From Virgibacillus halodenitrificans JCM 12304 (GTDB taxonomy: Bacteria > Bacillota > Bacilli > Bacillales > Amphibacillaceae), in contig NZ_BAZS01000015.1 of the NCBI RefSeq assembly GCF_001310895.1, positions 18,148 to 82,147 of the forward strand: a stretch of 64,000 nt of DNA, read 5' to 3'. Positions 27,458 to 36,167 of this stretch are shown piece by piece. The position numbers and the translations under genes were made by a program. Positions within the stretch are counted from its first letter, which is position 1; each line of letters opens with the position of its first letter. The notes below the pieces were generated by a model. That model was not told the DNA's origin, made no database searches, and saw only the letters and a list, made by a program, of their open reading frames with translations.

Positions 27458-28123
27458 ATGAGATATTGGCTTACAGCGTTGTTAGCAATTTTTATTGTTT
27501 TGTTAGGAGGTTGTCAAATGGATCAAGAAAAAAGTACGAAGCCAGCAGAGATGAGTGTGGAGGATTTACCGGATGTGAGAGCGTTTCAAGATGATTTCAC
27601 AAGAGAATTCCTTCAATCGACAAAGGAAACAAAGGAAGGATATTATCCTTTTTTGTCTGGAACCGGGGCTTATAAGATGGATTTTCCTGCCGGTGGTATT
27701 GTTGGGGAAAAAGGATATTCTAAAAAGCAAAAAGAATTTGAATCATATCTAGTAGGTATAGATGAAGGAAATGGCTTCGAATCATCTATAAAAATTGATT
27801 ACTATTCTAAAATAGGTCAGACTTCTACAGAGTTGGAAATGCTCTCAAGTCAGTTTAATCAAAAGCTTGACTTTGAATCGTATGATGAAAATAATATCAC
27901 TATTTCCCTGGCTAAATTTGAGGATGACGAGAAGACTATCGGAGCTGTTGGGTTACTAGAGCATAAAAGCACACAAGAAGGATTGTCAATAATATATGAA
28001 AGTGAGTGTATACGTTCTGTTGAGGATTGTAAGACAGAGAAAATAGAGATGCAGAATAAAATAAAACAATGGGTCAATTCTATTAAATTTGTTAAAAATG
28101 ATGAAAGTGATGAAGAACAATGA
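27458..28123 (+). CDS. Tandem paralogous lipoprotein, copy 3
   Basis: A 221-residue lipoprotein (MRYWLTALLAIFIVLLGGC) with GGGAGG before the ATG. The shared block is present with small changes (AFQDDFTREFLQSTKETKEG), and the C-terminal half is again different apart from a Cys pair (CIRSVEDC). The 220-base region before it contains a segment with TCTATATACTG that resembles the region before copy 1, so the duplicated unit seems to include a promoter. Its stop overlaps the start of the lipase-like gene by ATGA, linking copy 3 to that gene in one operon. Confidence 0.82.
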   Translation: MRYWLTALLAIFIVLLGGCQMDQEKSTKPAEMSVEDLPDVRAFQDDFTREFLQSTKETKEGYYPFLSGTGAYKMDFPAGGIVGEKGYSKKQKEFESYLVGIDEGNGFESSIKIDYYSKIGQTSTELEMLSSQFNQKLDFESYDENNITISLAKFEDDEKTIGAVGLLEHKSTQEGLSIIYESECIRSVEDCKTEKIEMQNKIKQWVNSIKFVKNDESDEEQ

Positions 28124-29966
28124 GTGAATCAATTCTAAGCACGGACGAAATTAGATTACGACTTATTAACTTAGAATATAAAGATCTGAATAAAAAAGAT
28201 TTTGAAAAAGAAATTAAGCAGATTTATTTAGAAGAATATGGAGAAATATTACCAGCTAATATAGAGATTATTCATTCAAGAGACTCCAAGAATTCTGAAG
28301 TTACCTCTTCTGATTATAACGGTACGGCAGTATACTTTCATTCCAAGGAAAAAGATATAAATGAATTATATATTATATCGCAAGGTACCCAAGATGGAGC
28401 TGATTGGGAGTATAATTTAAAAGCCATGTTTGCTGGTAAAGATTTCACACAAGCGAAATCGGCAAATAAATTCACAGAGGAAGTTATTAAAGAGATCGAT
28501 AATAATGGAGAATTAACTGTGACTGGACTTTCTCACTCTTTGGCTCACAATAACAACACTACTGCACACTTAATTTATGATACATTCGATGAAATTTACA
28601 GTGTGAATGGAGCCCAGACAAACTACTATCAGTTATTTAATGCTGATAGAGACTTTAGAAGAGAAATAATGAATAATTTTAATCTTTCCAGAACAAACCC
28701 AGACGCCATCTACAACTTAGACCCCAAACAACTGGAAACCTTCGCAAAGGAATACTACAAAGACAAGGCAACGAATGTGCATCAACTTATTTCCAAAGAC
28801 GATCCTCTTTATGCAGTGAGCGGAGCAAGAGGTTTTTTTACGATTGGTGATGTGAAATATGTGGATACAAACCCTGATTTGCCAGGGTTAAGAAATCTTA
28901 TGGATGAAATTCCGGATGAAGTTATTAAAGACTTTCAGGAATTAGCTATTGACTATACGGTAGCATCCAAAAAAGGCGGCACTAATGCTGCGATACAAGA
29001 GATAATAGGCGTAAATATGGACTTGGTTAACGAAATTGATGATATTGGCAGTGCAGTCAAAGTATATTTTACTAAACAAGGTGAGATCGATGCCATGGTT
29101 CATGGACTGAATGATAAGTTGCCAGGAGTACTTTCCAGAATAAAAACAGTTACTGGAAATGCAGATGTTATTTTTGGAAGGTTAGTAAACGCTGGCTACA
29201 TTACCGAGGAACAGAAGAATACATTAGTAACAGAACTAACAGCTATAGAGGTAGAGCTGGATGGAATTCAGGAAACCGTATCCCGATTGACAAGTATAAG
29301 GGATATGGGAGATTTTTATGCACAGCTTGGTGGAGATGCGGCTGCAATTATTAAAATGAAAAGACATTACAATTCTATTATGGAAAGCTTCGAAGAATTA
29401 AATAATGAGGATCTGCTGGCTGCTATGGAGCAATCGGCCAAAGCCATAGTATATCTGAGATGCTTGAAGGTTTGTCTGATAAGAAGAAATCATATATTGG
29501 TACAGATATGGTTTATACGACTGACAGTGGCGGAAAGGAAATTCGAGTAAATATATCCGCATCCCTCCGCATGTATACAGATGGAAAAAGTCTGCTTGAA
29601 GAAAAGAAAGATGAAATCGGCAAGCTGGATCTTGCCTGGAATACAGAAATTCTTCAGTGCTTTGAAGATGAAAAACGAAAAGTAGTTCATAAAATTAGTG
29701 AAATAGAAGGAAGTCCGGGAAGTTATAGAAGCTTACTTCGTAAACATGTGTATTTTTCAAGATTGGATAAGACAGTGAGAGGAATACAAGTCCATGATGT
29801 ATTTTATCCACTGACGAATGCGGATTTAGATACAGAGATTACCAGTTTAAGAGAATCAGTTGAAGAAGGTTTTACGTATATTGAAAATTATCGAAAAGCT
29901 ATTGAAGCTTTGTTCGATAAAGATGATCATATTGCTACACTTTTTGATTTAGCGGGGAGGTTATAA
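28120..29966 (+). pseudogene. Lipase-like DUF6792-type protein gene, interrupted by a frameshift
   Basis: The first frame (28120 to about 29451) has an alpha/beta-hydrolase-like region: TAVYFHSKEKDINELYIISQ, DWEYNLKAM, and VTGLSHSLAHNNNTTAHLIY with a GxSxS nucleophile-type turn, then SVNGAQTNYYQLF. A long helical region follows (residues about 280-440). At 29449-29454 the frame shifts by one missing base; the second frame continues SEMLEGLSDKKKSYIGTDM and runs to 29966. Joined, it would have about 615 residues. No signal peptide is seen. The hydrolase-plus-helical order, with lipoproteins before it and a small helical protein after it, recalls secreted toxin or effector cassettes. DUF6792 is from memory. 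Confidence 0.75.
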
Positions 29967-29967
29967 C

Positions 29968-30306
29968 ATGGGAGAAGAACACTCCATTGCAGTAAGTGAG
30001 CGCATTCTTGCAAGTGAAGATTTTTCTCATAAAAAAGATACGCTTATGTTGTATAAGAATAACTTGGAAACCTTGGATAAAGACTTCTTTACATTGGTAA
30101 ATGGAATAATCATTAACGAGGAACAAAAAGGAGAAGTTGTTGAGGCAATGCAGCAAAAGACAAAAACGTTTAGAGATAAGAATGAGAATTTGCTGAGTCA
30201 ATTAGAGAGAGAGATTACTAGAATTTCTAACACGTTAGATGATCAGATTGATGATATGAAGACACAGCGGATGACAATTACTTATGAGGACACACCTTCC
30301 GCATAA
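29968..30306 (+). CDS. Small helical protein of the lipase-like cluster
   Basis: A 112-residue all-helical, charged protein starting one base after the lipase-like stop, with GGGGAGG as ribosome site. It begins MGEEHSIAVSERILASEDFS and contains a long coiled-coil-like stretch (NENLLSQLEREITRISNTLD). Size and position resemble the small helical partners (WXG100-like, DUF3130/TIGR04197 type) found with type VII secretion substrates, but no WXG motif is visible. The assignment as a chaperone or secretion partner is an inference from context. Confidence 0.72.
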   Translation: MGEEHSIAVSERILASEDFSHKKDTLMLYKNNLETLDKDFFTLVNGIIINEEQKGEVVEAMQQKTKTFRDKNENLLSQLEREITRISNTLDDQIDDMKTQRMTITYEDTPSA

Positions 30307-30340
30307 TTGAAGTGTTACTAGCAGGGAGGAGGCCAGGTTG

Positions 30341-31728
30341 GTGAAAAAGCTTATTTTGTTCTTACTTCTAGTTATCTGGATGACTGGCTGTGGTGGAGAA
30401 GAAGCTGAAAAAGATGAAGGCACAGAAACAGCGCAATCGAAAGAAATGAAGAAAGACATGGATGAAAAAGCAGAGGAAGCATCGGATACTGATAACTTAG
30501 AAGATAAGGGTACGGATGGAAAAAATAATCTCGGAGACATGAAAGTGGAGCTGTCCGGTAAAGCAAGCATTAAAGAAGAGAGTGTTATCATCGATGGAGA
30601 AAGTAATCTTCTTCCAGGAACGTTCATTTATTCGAGTGGTGTCACTGATAGTGGATTTGCTTCATCCAATTTTATTAATAAGGCAGAAGTTCGGGAAGAT
30701 GGGAGCTTTACCTTTGAGTTTGACGGCATAAGTAAAAGTACCACTGTAAAATTGAAATTATACAATACAAAAGATGAAACGAAAAAGCATTACGGAGAGA
30801 ATTTAGAAAAGGTTACTGGTCCTCAAAAATATAAAACAGAGAATCATGGGGAGTTTGAAGTAAAAACGGAATTTTATATTAATGCAGATATGCCAATGCC
30901 ATACACCATTCCGATCGAAATTCCAAAATGGGAAAAAGAACCGGAGGATTACGGAGACGCTAATGTGTGGATGGAAGCAAAGGTAGATAGTGACCATCGC
31001 TACTTATATTTTCATGGAAAAAGCAATTTAGTAGAGGGTACGCAGGTCGGTGGAAATTTACGGAAAGCATCCGGAATTATCGATGCATTTTCTTTTGGAC
31101 ATACAAGGGTGAATCCAGATGGTACCTTTGAATTACGTGTGCCTTATCATCAGCTTAAGCAAGGTATGTATATGCCAATCCAGGTCAAACCGAAAAATAA
31201 CAGCTGGGATGATTTGTGTCAGCATATGGAGAGCAAGGGGAAAAATGGAAAGGCAATCTCGTTAAAAACGATAAAGATGACAAGTATCTCGAATACATTG
31301 TAGAGATAGATGCGCCGAACTTTGATCCAGCAGAAGATGTAGGGTTAACGGTTAATGAAGAGGAAGTAAAAATGCAGATGCCAGATCATTTATTATTTGA
31401 TTTTGATAAAAGTGAATTAAAACCAGAAGCAAAGAAAATCTTGGATAAAGTAATACAGGATTTACAGGAATTAGAGGAAGGAACAGACATTCAAATAAAT
31501 GGTCATACAGATAATGTAGGTGATTCAGATTACAATCAAGAACTGTCGAAAGAACGGGCAGATGCAGTGTGGAACTACTTGAAAAAGAATGGAGATCTGA
31601 ATGGTCTGCAAGTTGAAAAACAAGGATATGGGGATACCAAGCCAATTGCTTCCAACAAAGATGAAGACGGCCAGGAGAAAAACCGCCGAGTAGAAATTGT
31701 GATAAATCCAAAGGAAACCGACTCTTAA
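30341..31728 (+). pseudogene. OmpA-like peptidoglycan-binding lipoprotein gene, interrupted by a frameshift
   Basis: The first frame encodes a lipoprotein signal (MKKLILFLLLVIWMTGC), an acidic linker and two beta domains (GKASIKEESVIIDGESNLLP and AKVDSDHRYLYFHGKSNLVE). At about 31214 one base is missing; the second frame resumes VSAYGEQGEKWKGNLVKND and ends with an OmpA/MotB-type domain: LLFDFDKSELKPEAKKIL, INGHTDNVGDSDYNQELSKE, RADAVWNYL and NRRVEIVI. Joined, about 462 residues. The OmpA domain would hold it to peptidoglycan. GTG 30341 is favoured because GGGAGGAGG is eight bases away. It ends the accessory cluster. Confidence 0.88.
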
Positions 31729-31742
31729 GGGAGTTGGTTTTT
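31715..31742 (+). terminator. Terminator of the lipase-like/OmpA-like cluster
   Basis: AAACCGACTC pairs with GAGTTGGTTT (one G-T pair) around TTAAGG, then T residues. It overlaps the stop codon region. Confidence 0.88.
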
Positions 31743-31870
31743 CTTTATAGAAAATGTCTTCTGCCAATATAAAACTATTGAAGGAAAAAGGTGTTTAATC
31801 TTTTAAGGAAGAGGATACATACTGATTAGAAAGACATATTCTTTCCAAAAAATTACGGAGGTGGATGAAA

Positions 31871-32050
31871 ATGGCAGACATTAAGTTCAAAACAGGTGAA
31901 AACGCACCGGAAAACGGCAAGTATAAAGTGGACAGCTTGGTGAATGGAGGTTCTTCGAGCAACGACAATACAACTATTGATATGGATCAAGGAGAGCAAT
32001 TTCCTCCATCACCAACTTCCAATGAAGCTGCATATTGGGTAAAAGCTTAA
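31871..32050 (+). CDS. yjzC: YjzC-like small protein
   Basis: A 59-residue protein: MADIKFKTGENAPENGKY, an acidic and Ser/Asn-rich middle, then QGEQFPPSPTSNEAAYWVKA. The FKTGExAPxxGxY start and xGxxFPP end match the YjzC family as I recall it from B. subtilis, where the role is unknown. The second of two close ATGs is chosen: CGGAGGTGG is seven bases from 31871 but almost touches 31865. Confidence 0.8.
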   Translation: MADIKFKTGENAPENGKYKVDSLVNGGSSSNDNTTIDMDQGEQFPPSPTSNEAAYWVKA

Positions 32051-32142
32051 CATGAATTAAGAGATTTTTACGTTTTGCAAGTGAATTCCAGTGGAACAAA
32101 AGTAGTACAAGCCACACATAAATCAGAAAGGAGCTGCTTAGA

Positions 32143-32550
32143 ATGGCTAATAATAACAAGAAGAACAACAAGATGGGTGTAGAAGAAGCAGGTAAAAAAG
32201 GTGGACAAACTACAGCACGTAATCATGACCAGGAATTTTATGAAGAGATCGGTCAAAAAGGTGGAAATACAACTTCTAAGAATCATGATCAAGAATTTTA
32301 TGAAGATATTGGTAAAAAAGGCGGAGAAAAAACTTCCAAAAACCATGATCAGGAATTTTATGAAGAGATCGGTCAAAAAGGTGGAAAGACCACTTCACAG
32401 AATCATGATCAGGAGTTCTATGAAGAGATTGGCCAAAAAGGCGGAGAAACAACCTCAAAGAACCATGATCAGGAATTCTATGAAGAGATCGGTCAAAAAG
32501 GTGGCAACGTGCGAGGTCGCCAACAACAAAAGGATAACAAAAATAATTAA
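32143..32550 (+). CDS. gsiB: GsiB-like stress protein with 20-residue KGG repeats
   Basis: A 135-residue hydrophilic protein made of five repeats of 20 residues, consensus KGGxTTSKNHDQEFYEEIGQ, with six KGG motifs in all. This is the structure of B. subtilis GsiB and LEA/Em-like stress proteins, which are intrinsically disordered and protect against drying and general stress. At DNA level the 60-base repeats are well kept, so copy number could change. AAAGGAG precedes ATG. No convincing SigB promoter was found in the 92 bases upstream. Confidence 0.9.
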   Translation: MANNNKKNNKMGVEEAGKKGGQTTARNHDQEFYEEIGQKGGNTTSKNHDQEFYEDIGKKGGEKTSKNHDQEFYEEIGQKGGKTTSQNHDQEFYEEIGQKGGETTSKNHDQEFYEEIGQKGGNVRGRQQQKDNKNN

Positions 32551-32570
32551 TTCGTTCAACCATAAAACAT

Positions 32571-32609
32571 GCAAAAAAGGAAAAGGTGCTGCTCCTTTTC
32601 CTTTTTTGC
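32571..32609 (+). terminator. Strong terminator after the GsiB-like gene
   Basis: GCAAAAAAGGAAAAGG pairs perfectly with CCTTTTCCTTTTTTGC around TGCTGCT. The T-rich arm serves as the poly-T tail. Confidence 0.9.
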
Positions 32610-32615
32610 GTTTAA

Positions 32616-32814
32616 ATGAGAGATATGCTATTTCATTTGAGAGATACTTTCCGAATATGAGAGAGCAGCCCTCTGAAATGAGAGAGTCCTGCCTCAAGAT
32701 GAGAGAGCAACCTTCTGAGATGAGAGAGTCCTGCCCAAAGGTGAGAGAGCAACCCTCAGAAATGAGAGAATCCTGCCCTAAGATGAGAAAGCAGCCTTCA
32801 CAGATGAGAGAGCC
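32616..32814 (-). repeat. 21-bp periodic intergenic array, TGAGAGA core (array A4)
   Basis: Units opening with ATGAGAGAG (or TTG/GTG variants) start at 32616, 32637, 32657, 32678, 32699, 32720, 32741, 32762, 32783 and 32804; all steps are 21 except one of 20. The spacers alternate CAGCCCTCTGA-like and TCCTGCCTCAA-like text. The step of 21 yields a long spurious open frame of seven-residue MREQPSE-like repeats. The array lies between the GsiB-like terminator and the convergent ABC-F gene. Confidence 0.92.
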
Positions 32815-32832
32815 CCCGTCCCCTAATCCCAG

Positions 32833-34389
32833 TTAAAATACCTTCGTTGTCCAATTTTCCCCGTTCCATACTTCTGTTACAATATCTTCATAAAAATGAG
32901 GTTCGTGGGAGATTAAGAGCACACTACCCTTGTATTCCTTTAGCGCTCTTTTTAATTCTTCTTTTGCATCCTGGTCTAAATGGTTGGTTGGTTCATCTAA
33001 TACGAGTAAATTGGTTTCCATGTTAATCAGCTTACAGAGTCGGACTTTTGCCTTTTCTCCACCACTTAACACTTTTACTTTACTTTCAATATGCTTTGTA
33101 GTCAGGCCACAGCGAGCTAAAGCTGCTCGCACTTCATATTGATTCATATGAGGGAATTCATCCCAAATTTCTTCCAGACAGGTTTTATTGCTGTCTGTTT
33201 TCATTTCCTGTTCAAAATATCCAATAGACAAATGCTCCCCAAGCTCTACAGATCCTTGAAGGGCAGGAATTTCACCCAAAATACTTTTCAGAAGCGTTGT
33301 TTTTCCAATACCATTGGCGCCAGAAAGGGCAACCTTCTGACCACGTTCCATGCTAAGGTTCAATTTATTGGAAAGTGGCTCATCATACCCGATGACCAAA
33401 TCCTTTGTCTCAAATAAATACTTACCTGGTGTACGTGCCCGCTTAAATTCAAATTTCGGCTTTGGCTTTTCTGCATCTAATTCAATGACATCCATTTTAT
33501 CAAGTTTTTTCTGGCGGGACATAGCCATTTTGCTTGTAGCTGCATTAGCTTTATTTCTTGCAACAAAATCCTTTAGATTAGCAATTTCCTTTTGTTGCTT
33601 TTTATAAGCTGCTTCCATTTGTTGCTTTTTCATTTCGTAAACACGTAAGAATTCATCATAATCACCTGGGTATCTGGTGATTTGCTGGTTTTCCATATGA
33701 TAAATTAAATTGATAACACTATTTAAAAATGGAATATCATGGGAGATAAGGATGAAAGCATGCTCATAGGCGATGAGATAATTTCGCAGCCATTCAATAT
33801 GCTCAACATCCAAATAGTTAGTCGGCTCATCAAGCAGGAGTATGTCCGGCTTTTCCAAAAGTAGCTTAGCAAGCAATACTTTTGTTCGTTGTCCTCCGCT
33901 TAAATCGTGGACATCACGCTCCAGGCCGAAATCATCAAGCCCTAGTCCGTTGGCAACTTCCTCCACTTTTGCATCAATGATATAAAAGTCATTGTTCGTA
34001 AGTGCATCCTGAATTCTACCTGTTTCTTCTAATATCTCTTCCAATTCTTCAGGACTAACTTCTGCCATTTTTGCGAAGAGCGCATTCATCTCTGCTTCCA
34101 TATCATACAAGTATTGAAATGCAGTTCGCAAAACATCACGTATGGTCATACCTTGTTTTAGCGCAGCATGCTGATCTAAATAGCCAACCCGTACATGCTT
34201 GGACCAGCTAACGGTTCCTGCATCAGGCTCCAATTTTTTAGTAATAATGTTCATAAAAGTGGATTTACCTTCACCATTGGCTCCGATCAATCCAATATGT
34301 TCTCCTTGCAATAGACGAAAAGACACATCATCAAAAATAGCACGATCCCCGAATCCGTGGCTTAAATTATTTACTGTTAATAAACTCAT
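32833..34389 (-). CDS. yfmM: ABC-F family ATPase (YfmM-like)
   Basis: A 518-residue protein with two ATP-binding cassettes and no membrane segment. Domain 1: Walker A GANGEGKS, signature LSGGQRTK, Walker B ILLLDEPTNYLD. Domain 2: GANGIGKT, LSGGEKAK, LLVLDEPTNHLD. The linker between them (about residues 235-320) is helical and basic. ABC-F proteins bind the ribosome E site and affect translation or antibiotic protection. The sequence is very close to my recollection of B. subtilis YfmM, including length. AAAGGTG precedes the start. Role in this organism unknown. Confidence 0.93.
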   Translation of the reverse strand: MSLLTVNNLSHGFGDRAIFDDVSFRLLQGEHIGLIGANGEGKSTFMNIITKKLEPDAGTVSWSKHVRVGYLDQHAALKQGMTIRDVLRTAFQYLYDMEAEMNALFAKMAEVSPEELEEILEETGRIQDALTNNDFYIIDAKVEEVANGLGLDDFGLERDVHDLSGGQRTKVLLAKLLLEKPDILLLDEPTNYLDVEHIEWLRNYLIAYEHAFILISHDIPFLNSVINLIYHMENQQITRYPGDYDEFLRVYEMKKQQMEAAYKKQQKEIANLKDFVARNKANAATSKMAMSRQKKLDKMDVIELDAEKPKPKFEFKRARTPGKYLFETKDLVIGYDEPLSNKLNLSMERGQKVALSGANGIGKTTLLKSILGEIPALQGSVELGEHLSIGYFEQEMKTDSNKTCLEEIWDEFPHMNQYEVRAALARCGLTTKHIESKVKVLSGGEKAKVRLCKLINMETNLLVLDEPTNHLDQDAKEELKRALKEYKGSVLLISHEPHFYEDIVTEVWNGENWTTKVF

Positions 34390-34584
34390 CGTTCAAACAC
34401 CTTTTCTTTTTAAATTCATCTTATCTATTATAAAGGTCATTGCATAAAAAGGATAGGGAAGATTGCCAAGTATCTATTCAACTGGTTTTGTTGTTGTTAT
34501 GTCAGCTGGATCCCTTTAATAATAAGAGCTTGGAAGACATATACAGCCTCTTGTTAAGTGTATCAAATGTTGAAGTGGCAATTC

Positions 34585-35118
34585 TTATGCTTGGAAAAAC
34601 TCTTTTTTTAGCATACCCATCTGAATGATGTCATGCCATTCCCCATTTCGGTATAGCGCTTCGCGACATTCCCCTTCTTCAACAAAACCTAATTTTTCGT
34701 ACAATTGAATTGCTCTTGTATTAAAGGAAAAGACCTGTAAGGAGACGCGATGCAAATTTAGCTCATGAAATGCATAGGTGAGCAGTAATTGCAGCGCTTC
34801 TTTTCCATAGCCTTTCCCCCAATAATTCTTTTCACCGATATCAATAATACATTCCGCGTTTCGATTTTTTAAATCAAGATTAATGAGTGAAGTGACCCCG
34901 ATGGGAATTTGCTGCGTCCTTTCCATAATAATATAGCTCTTGGAGGAACTGGAATCGAGCATGCGAATTTCTACAAAGTCACTTGTTTCTTTAAACGTAT
35001 ATGTATCCAAAAATAGACTGGTGGAGTTCATTACATCCATGTCCATTCTCCATGTGTGATACTGTTCTGTATCACTCTTTTCCATTTTGCGTAAATATAC
35101 TCTTTCTGAAGAAAACAT
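34585..35118 (-). CDS. GNAT acetyltransferase (RimJ/RimL type)
   Basis: A 177-residue GNAT protein. Marks include FSSERVYLRKMEKSDTEQYH at the N-terminus, IDIGEKNYWGKGYGKEALQL (acetyl-CoA loop WGKGYG), LNLHRVSLQVFSFNTRAIQL and YEKLGFVEEGECREALYRNG. This is the pattern of RimJ/RimL-like enzymes that acetylate protein N-termini or small amines. AAGGAGG lies before the ATG. Target unknown. Confidence 0.9.
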   Translation of the reverse strand: MFSSERVYLRKMEKSDTEQYHTWRMDMDVMNSTSLFLDTYTFKETSDFVEIRMLDSSSSKSYIIMERTQQIPIGVTSLINLDLKNRNAECIIDIGEKNYWGKGYGKEALQLLLTYAFHELNLHRVSLQVFSFNTRAIQLYEKLGFVEEGECREALYRNGEWHDIIQMGMLKKEFFQA

Positions 35119-35199
35119 AGGTCTGCCTCCTTAATTGGCTGGTCAAGTATGGAATTTATTTTTATTGAAAGGGGGAGGGCCTTTGATGGATGGGGGGTT

Positions 35200-35353
35200 G
35201 TCGCGGTCAGGGTGCTTGTTGTCTCGGCTGGTGCGTTTGCTGTCGCGGCTGAGAGGTCTGTTGTCTCGGGCAGGGAGCTTGCTGTCGCGGATGGGGAGCA
35301 GCCAGTCTCGAACAGCTCATGTCATGTCTCGGTTCATCTGATTCCAGTCTCGG
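35200..35353 (+). repeat. 21-bp periodic intergenic array, GTCGCGG/GTCTCGG core (array A5)
   Basis: Eight cores start at 35200, 35221, 35242, 35263, 35284, 35305, 35326 and 35347, exactly 21 apart, mixing GTCGCGG and GTCTCGG. Both neighbouring genes lie on the minus strand, so the core reads in the opposite sense to their transcription. Confidence 0.92.
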
Positions 35354-35460
35354 TTAATGAACTTATTGGATATGTTCGGCGATCAGATTTGGCGATGCTG
35401 AGAATGGAAAACTCTCTTTCATTATTATAGTAGAAAAATTGAGATATTTTTGGTTGAAAT

Positions 35461-35500
35461 AAAGGATTACAGGTAGGCTTGTAACCCCTTATTTTTTTTA
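35461..35500. terminator. Bidirectional-type terminator hairpin
   Basis: AAAGGATTACAGG pairs with CTTGTAACCCCTT imperfectly, with a T run on the right (plus strand) and an A/T-rich stretch on the left. It lies just after the 3' end of the minus-strand gene at 35513. Confidence 0.65.
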
Positions 35501-35512
35501 TAAGATGAAACA

Positions 35513-35962
35513 CTAATTTTTCTTGGAAAATCCTTCTTGTTGCAAATAATCTGCAGCGCCATTGTAAGTTGGATAGGTGGCATCCAGCATATTGCCTGCA
35601 TATATATCCCAGGTTTCATATTCATGGATTAAAGTTAGTGTATTTCCTTCCTCATCCATCCAATTTTCCTTTAACGGTTCCTGTTCAGAAAGAGAAGCGA
35701 TGGACTGTTCAATAATTTGGCGAAGATCCTTTTCGTTAAAGTCGCGAATGTTTGTCATCCCTTTGGAATCAGTAGGATAGGTGTCGGTCATCTCCCCTGT
35801 ATAAACAAATCCATTTCCATTTGGATGCAGTCGGTATACGACAATCTTCTTCTCCACTATACTTCCTTCATAATGAAAATTCACGCGTCCAAGCGACACA
35901 TCATGCCGGGTCAATTCAGTAAATGATTCAATTATAGCTAGTTTTTCTTCAAATGTTAGCAT
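35513..35962 (-). CDS. Conserved-looking hypothetical protein
   Basis: A 149-residue soluble protein starting MLTFEEKLAIIESFTELTRH after a clear GGAGGT. It looks like a compact alpha/beta protein with no signal peptide or membrane segment (VSLGRVNFHYEGSIVEKKIV, HPNGNGFVYTGEM, NTLTLIHEYETWDIYAG). No known family is recognised. It is monocistronic and divergent from the secreted GDPD gene. Confidence 0.75.
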   Translation of the reverse strand: MLTFEEKLAIIESFTELTRHDVSLGRVNFHYEGSIVEKKIVVYRLHPNGNGFVYTGEMTDTYPTDSKGMTNIRDFNEKDLRQIIEQSIASLSEQEPLKENWMDEEGNTLTLIHEYETWDIYAGNMLDATYPTYNGAADYLQQEGFSKKN

Positions 35963-36090
35963 GTTACCTCCGGATGTTAGTTATTTTTCTTCATTATAGC
36001 ATTGGCTGAAGATGAAATACCAATAAGAGTAAGTAATAAAGTAAGAGAAAGAAGTCTCATTTTTAATACTTATACATTTGTTTATAATAC

Positions 36091-36133
36091 TTTATTTTCA
36101 GTTAACATTTAATTAATAAACTATCTTTATACT
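36091..36133 (+). promoter_or_regulatory. Putative PhoP box and promoter of the secreted GDPD gene
   Basis: Hexamers TTTATT (36091), TTAACA (36102), TTAATA (36113) and TCTTTA (36124) lie on an exact 11-base step, as in PhoP-binding direct repeats (TTAACA-like, five-base spacers). The -10 element TATACT lies at 36128-36133. This is where PhoP binds in B. subtilis glpQ-type promoters under phosphate starvation. Confidence 0.6.
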
Positions 36134-36167
36134 TGTAGTTAATTAAAGTAAAGGAGAGTGTTAGATT

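Noticed and set aside
28120..30306. Classical LXG-type type VII toxin operon
   Set aside because: No LXG or WXG motif and no C-terminal toxin domain are visible; only the general arrangement is similar.
32051..32142. SigB promoter before the GsiB-like gene
   Set aside because: GTTTTG is followed by no good GGGTAT-like -10 at the right distance, so I do not call it.
32616..32836. Open frame with MREQPSE/MRESCPK repeats as a real protein
   Set aside because: It is a by-product of the 21-base step. The same core in array A7 has alternating 20/21 steps that break the frame, and there is no ribosome site.
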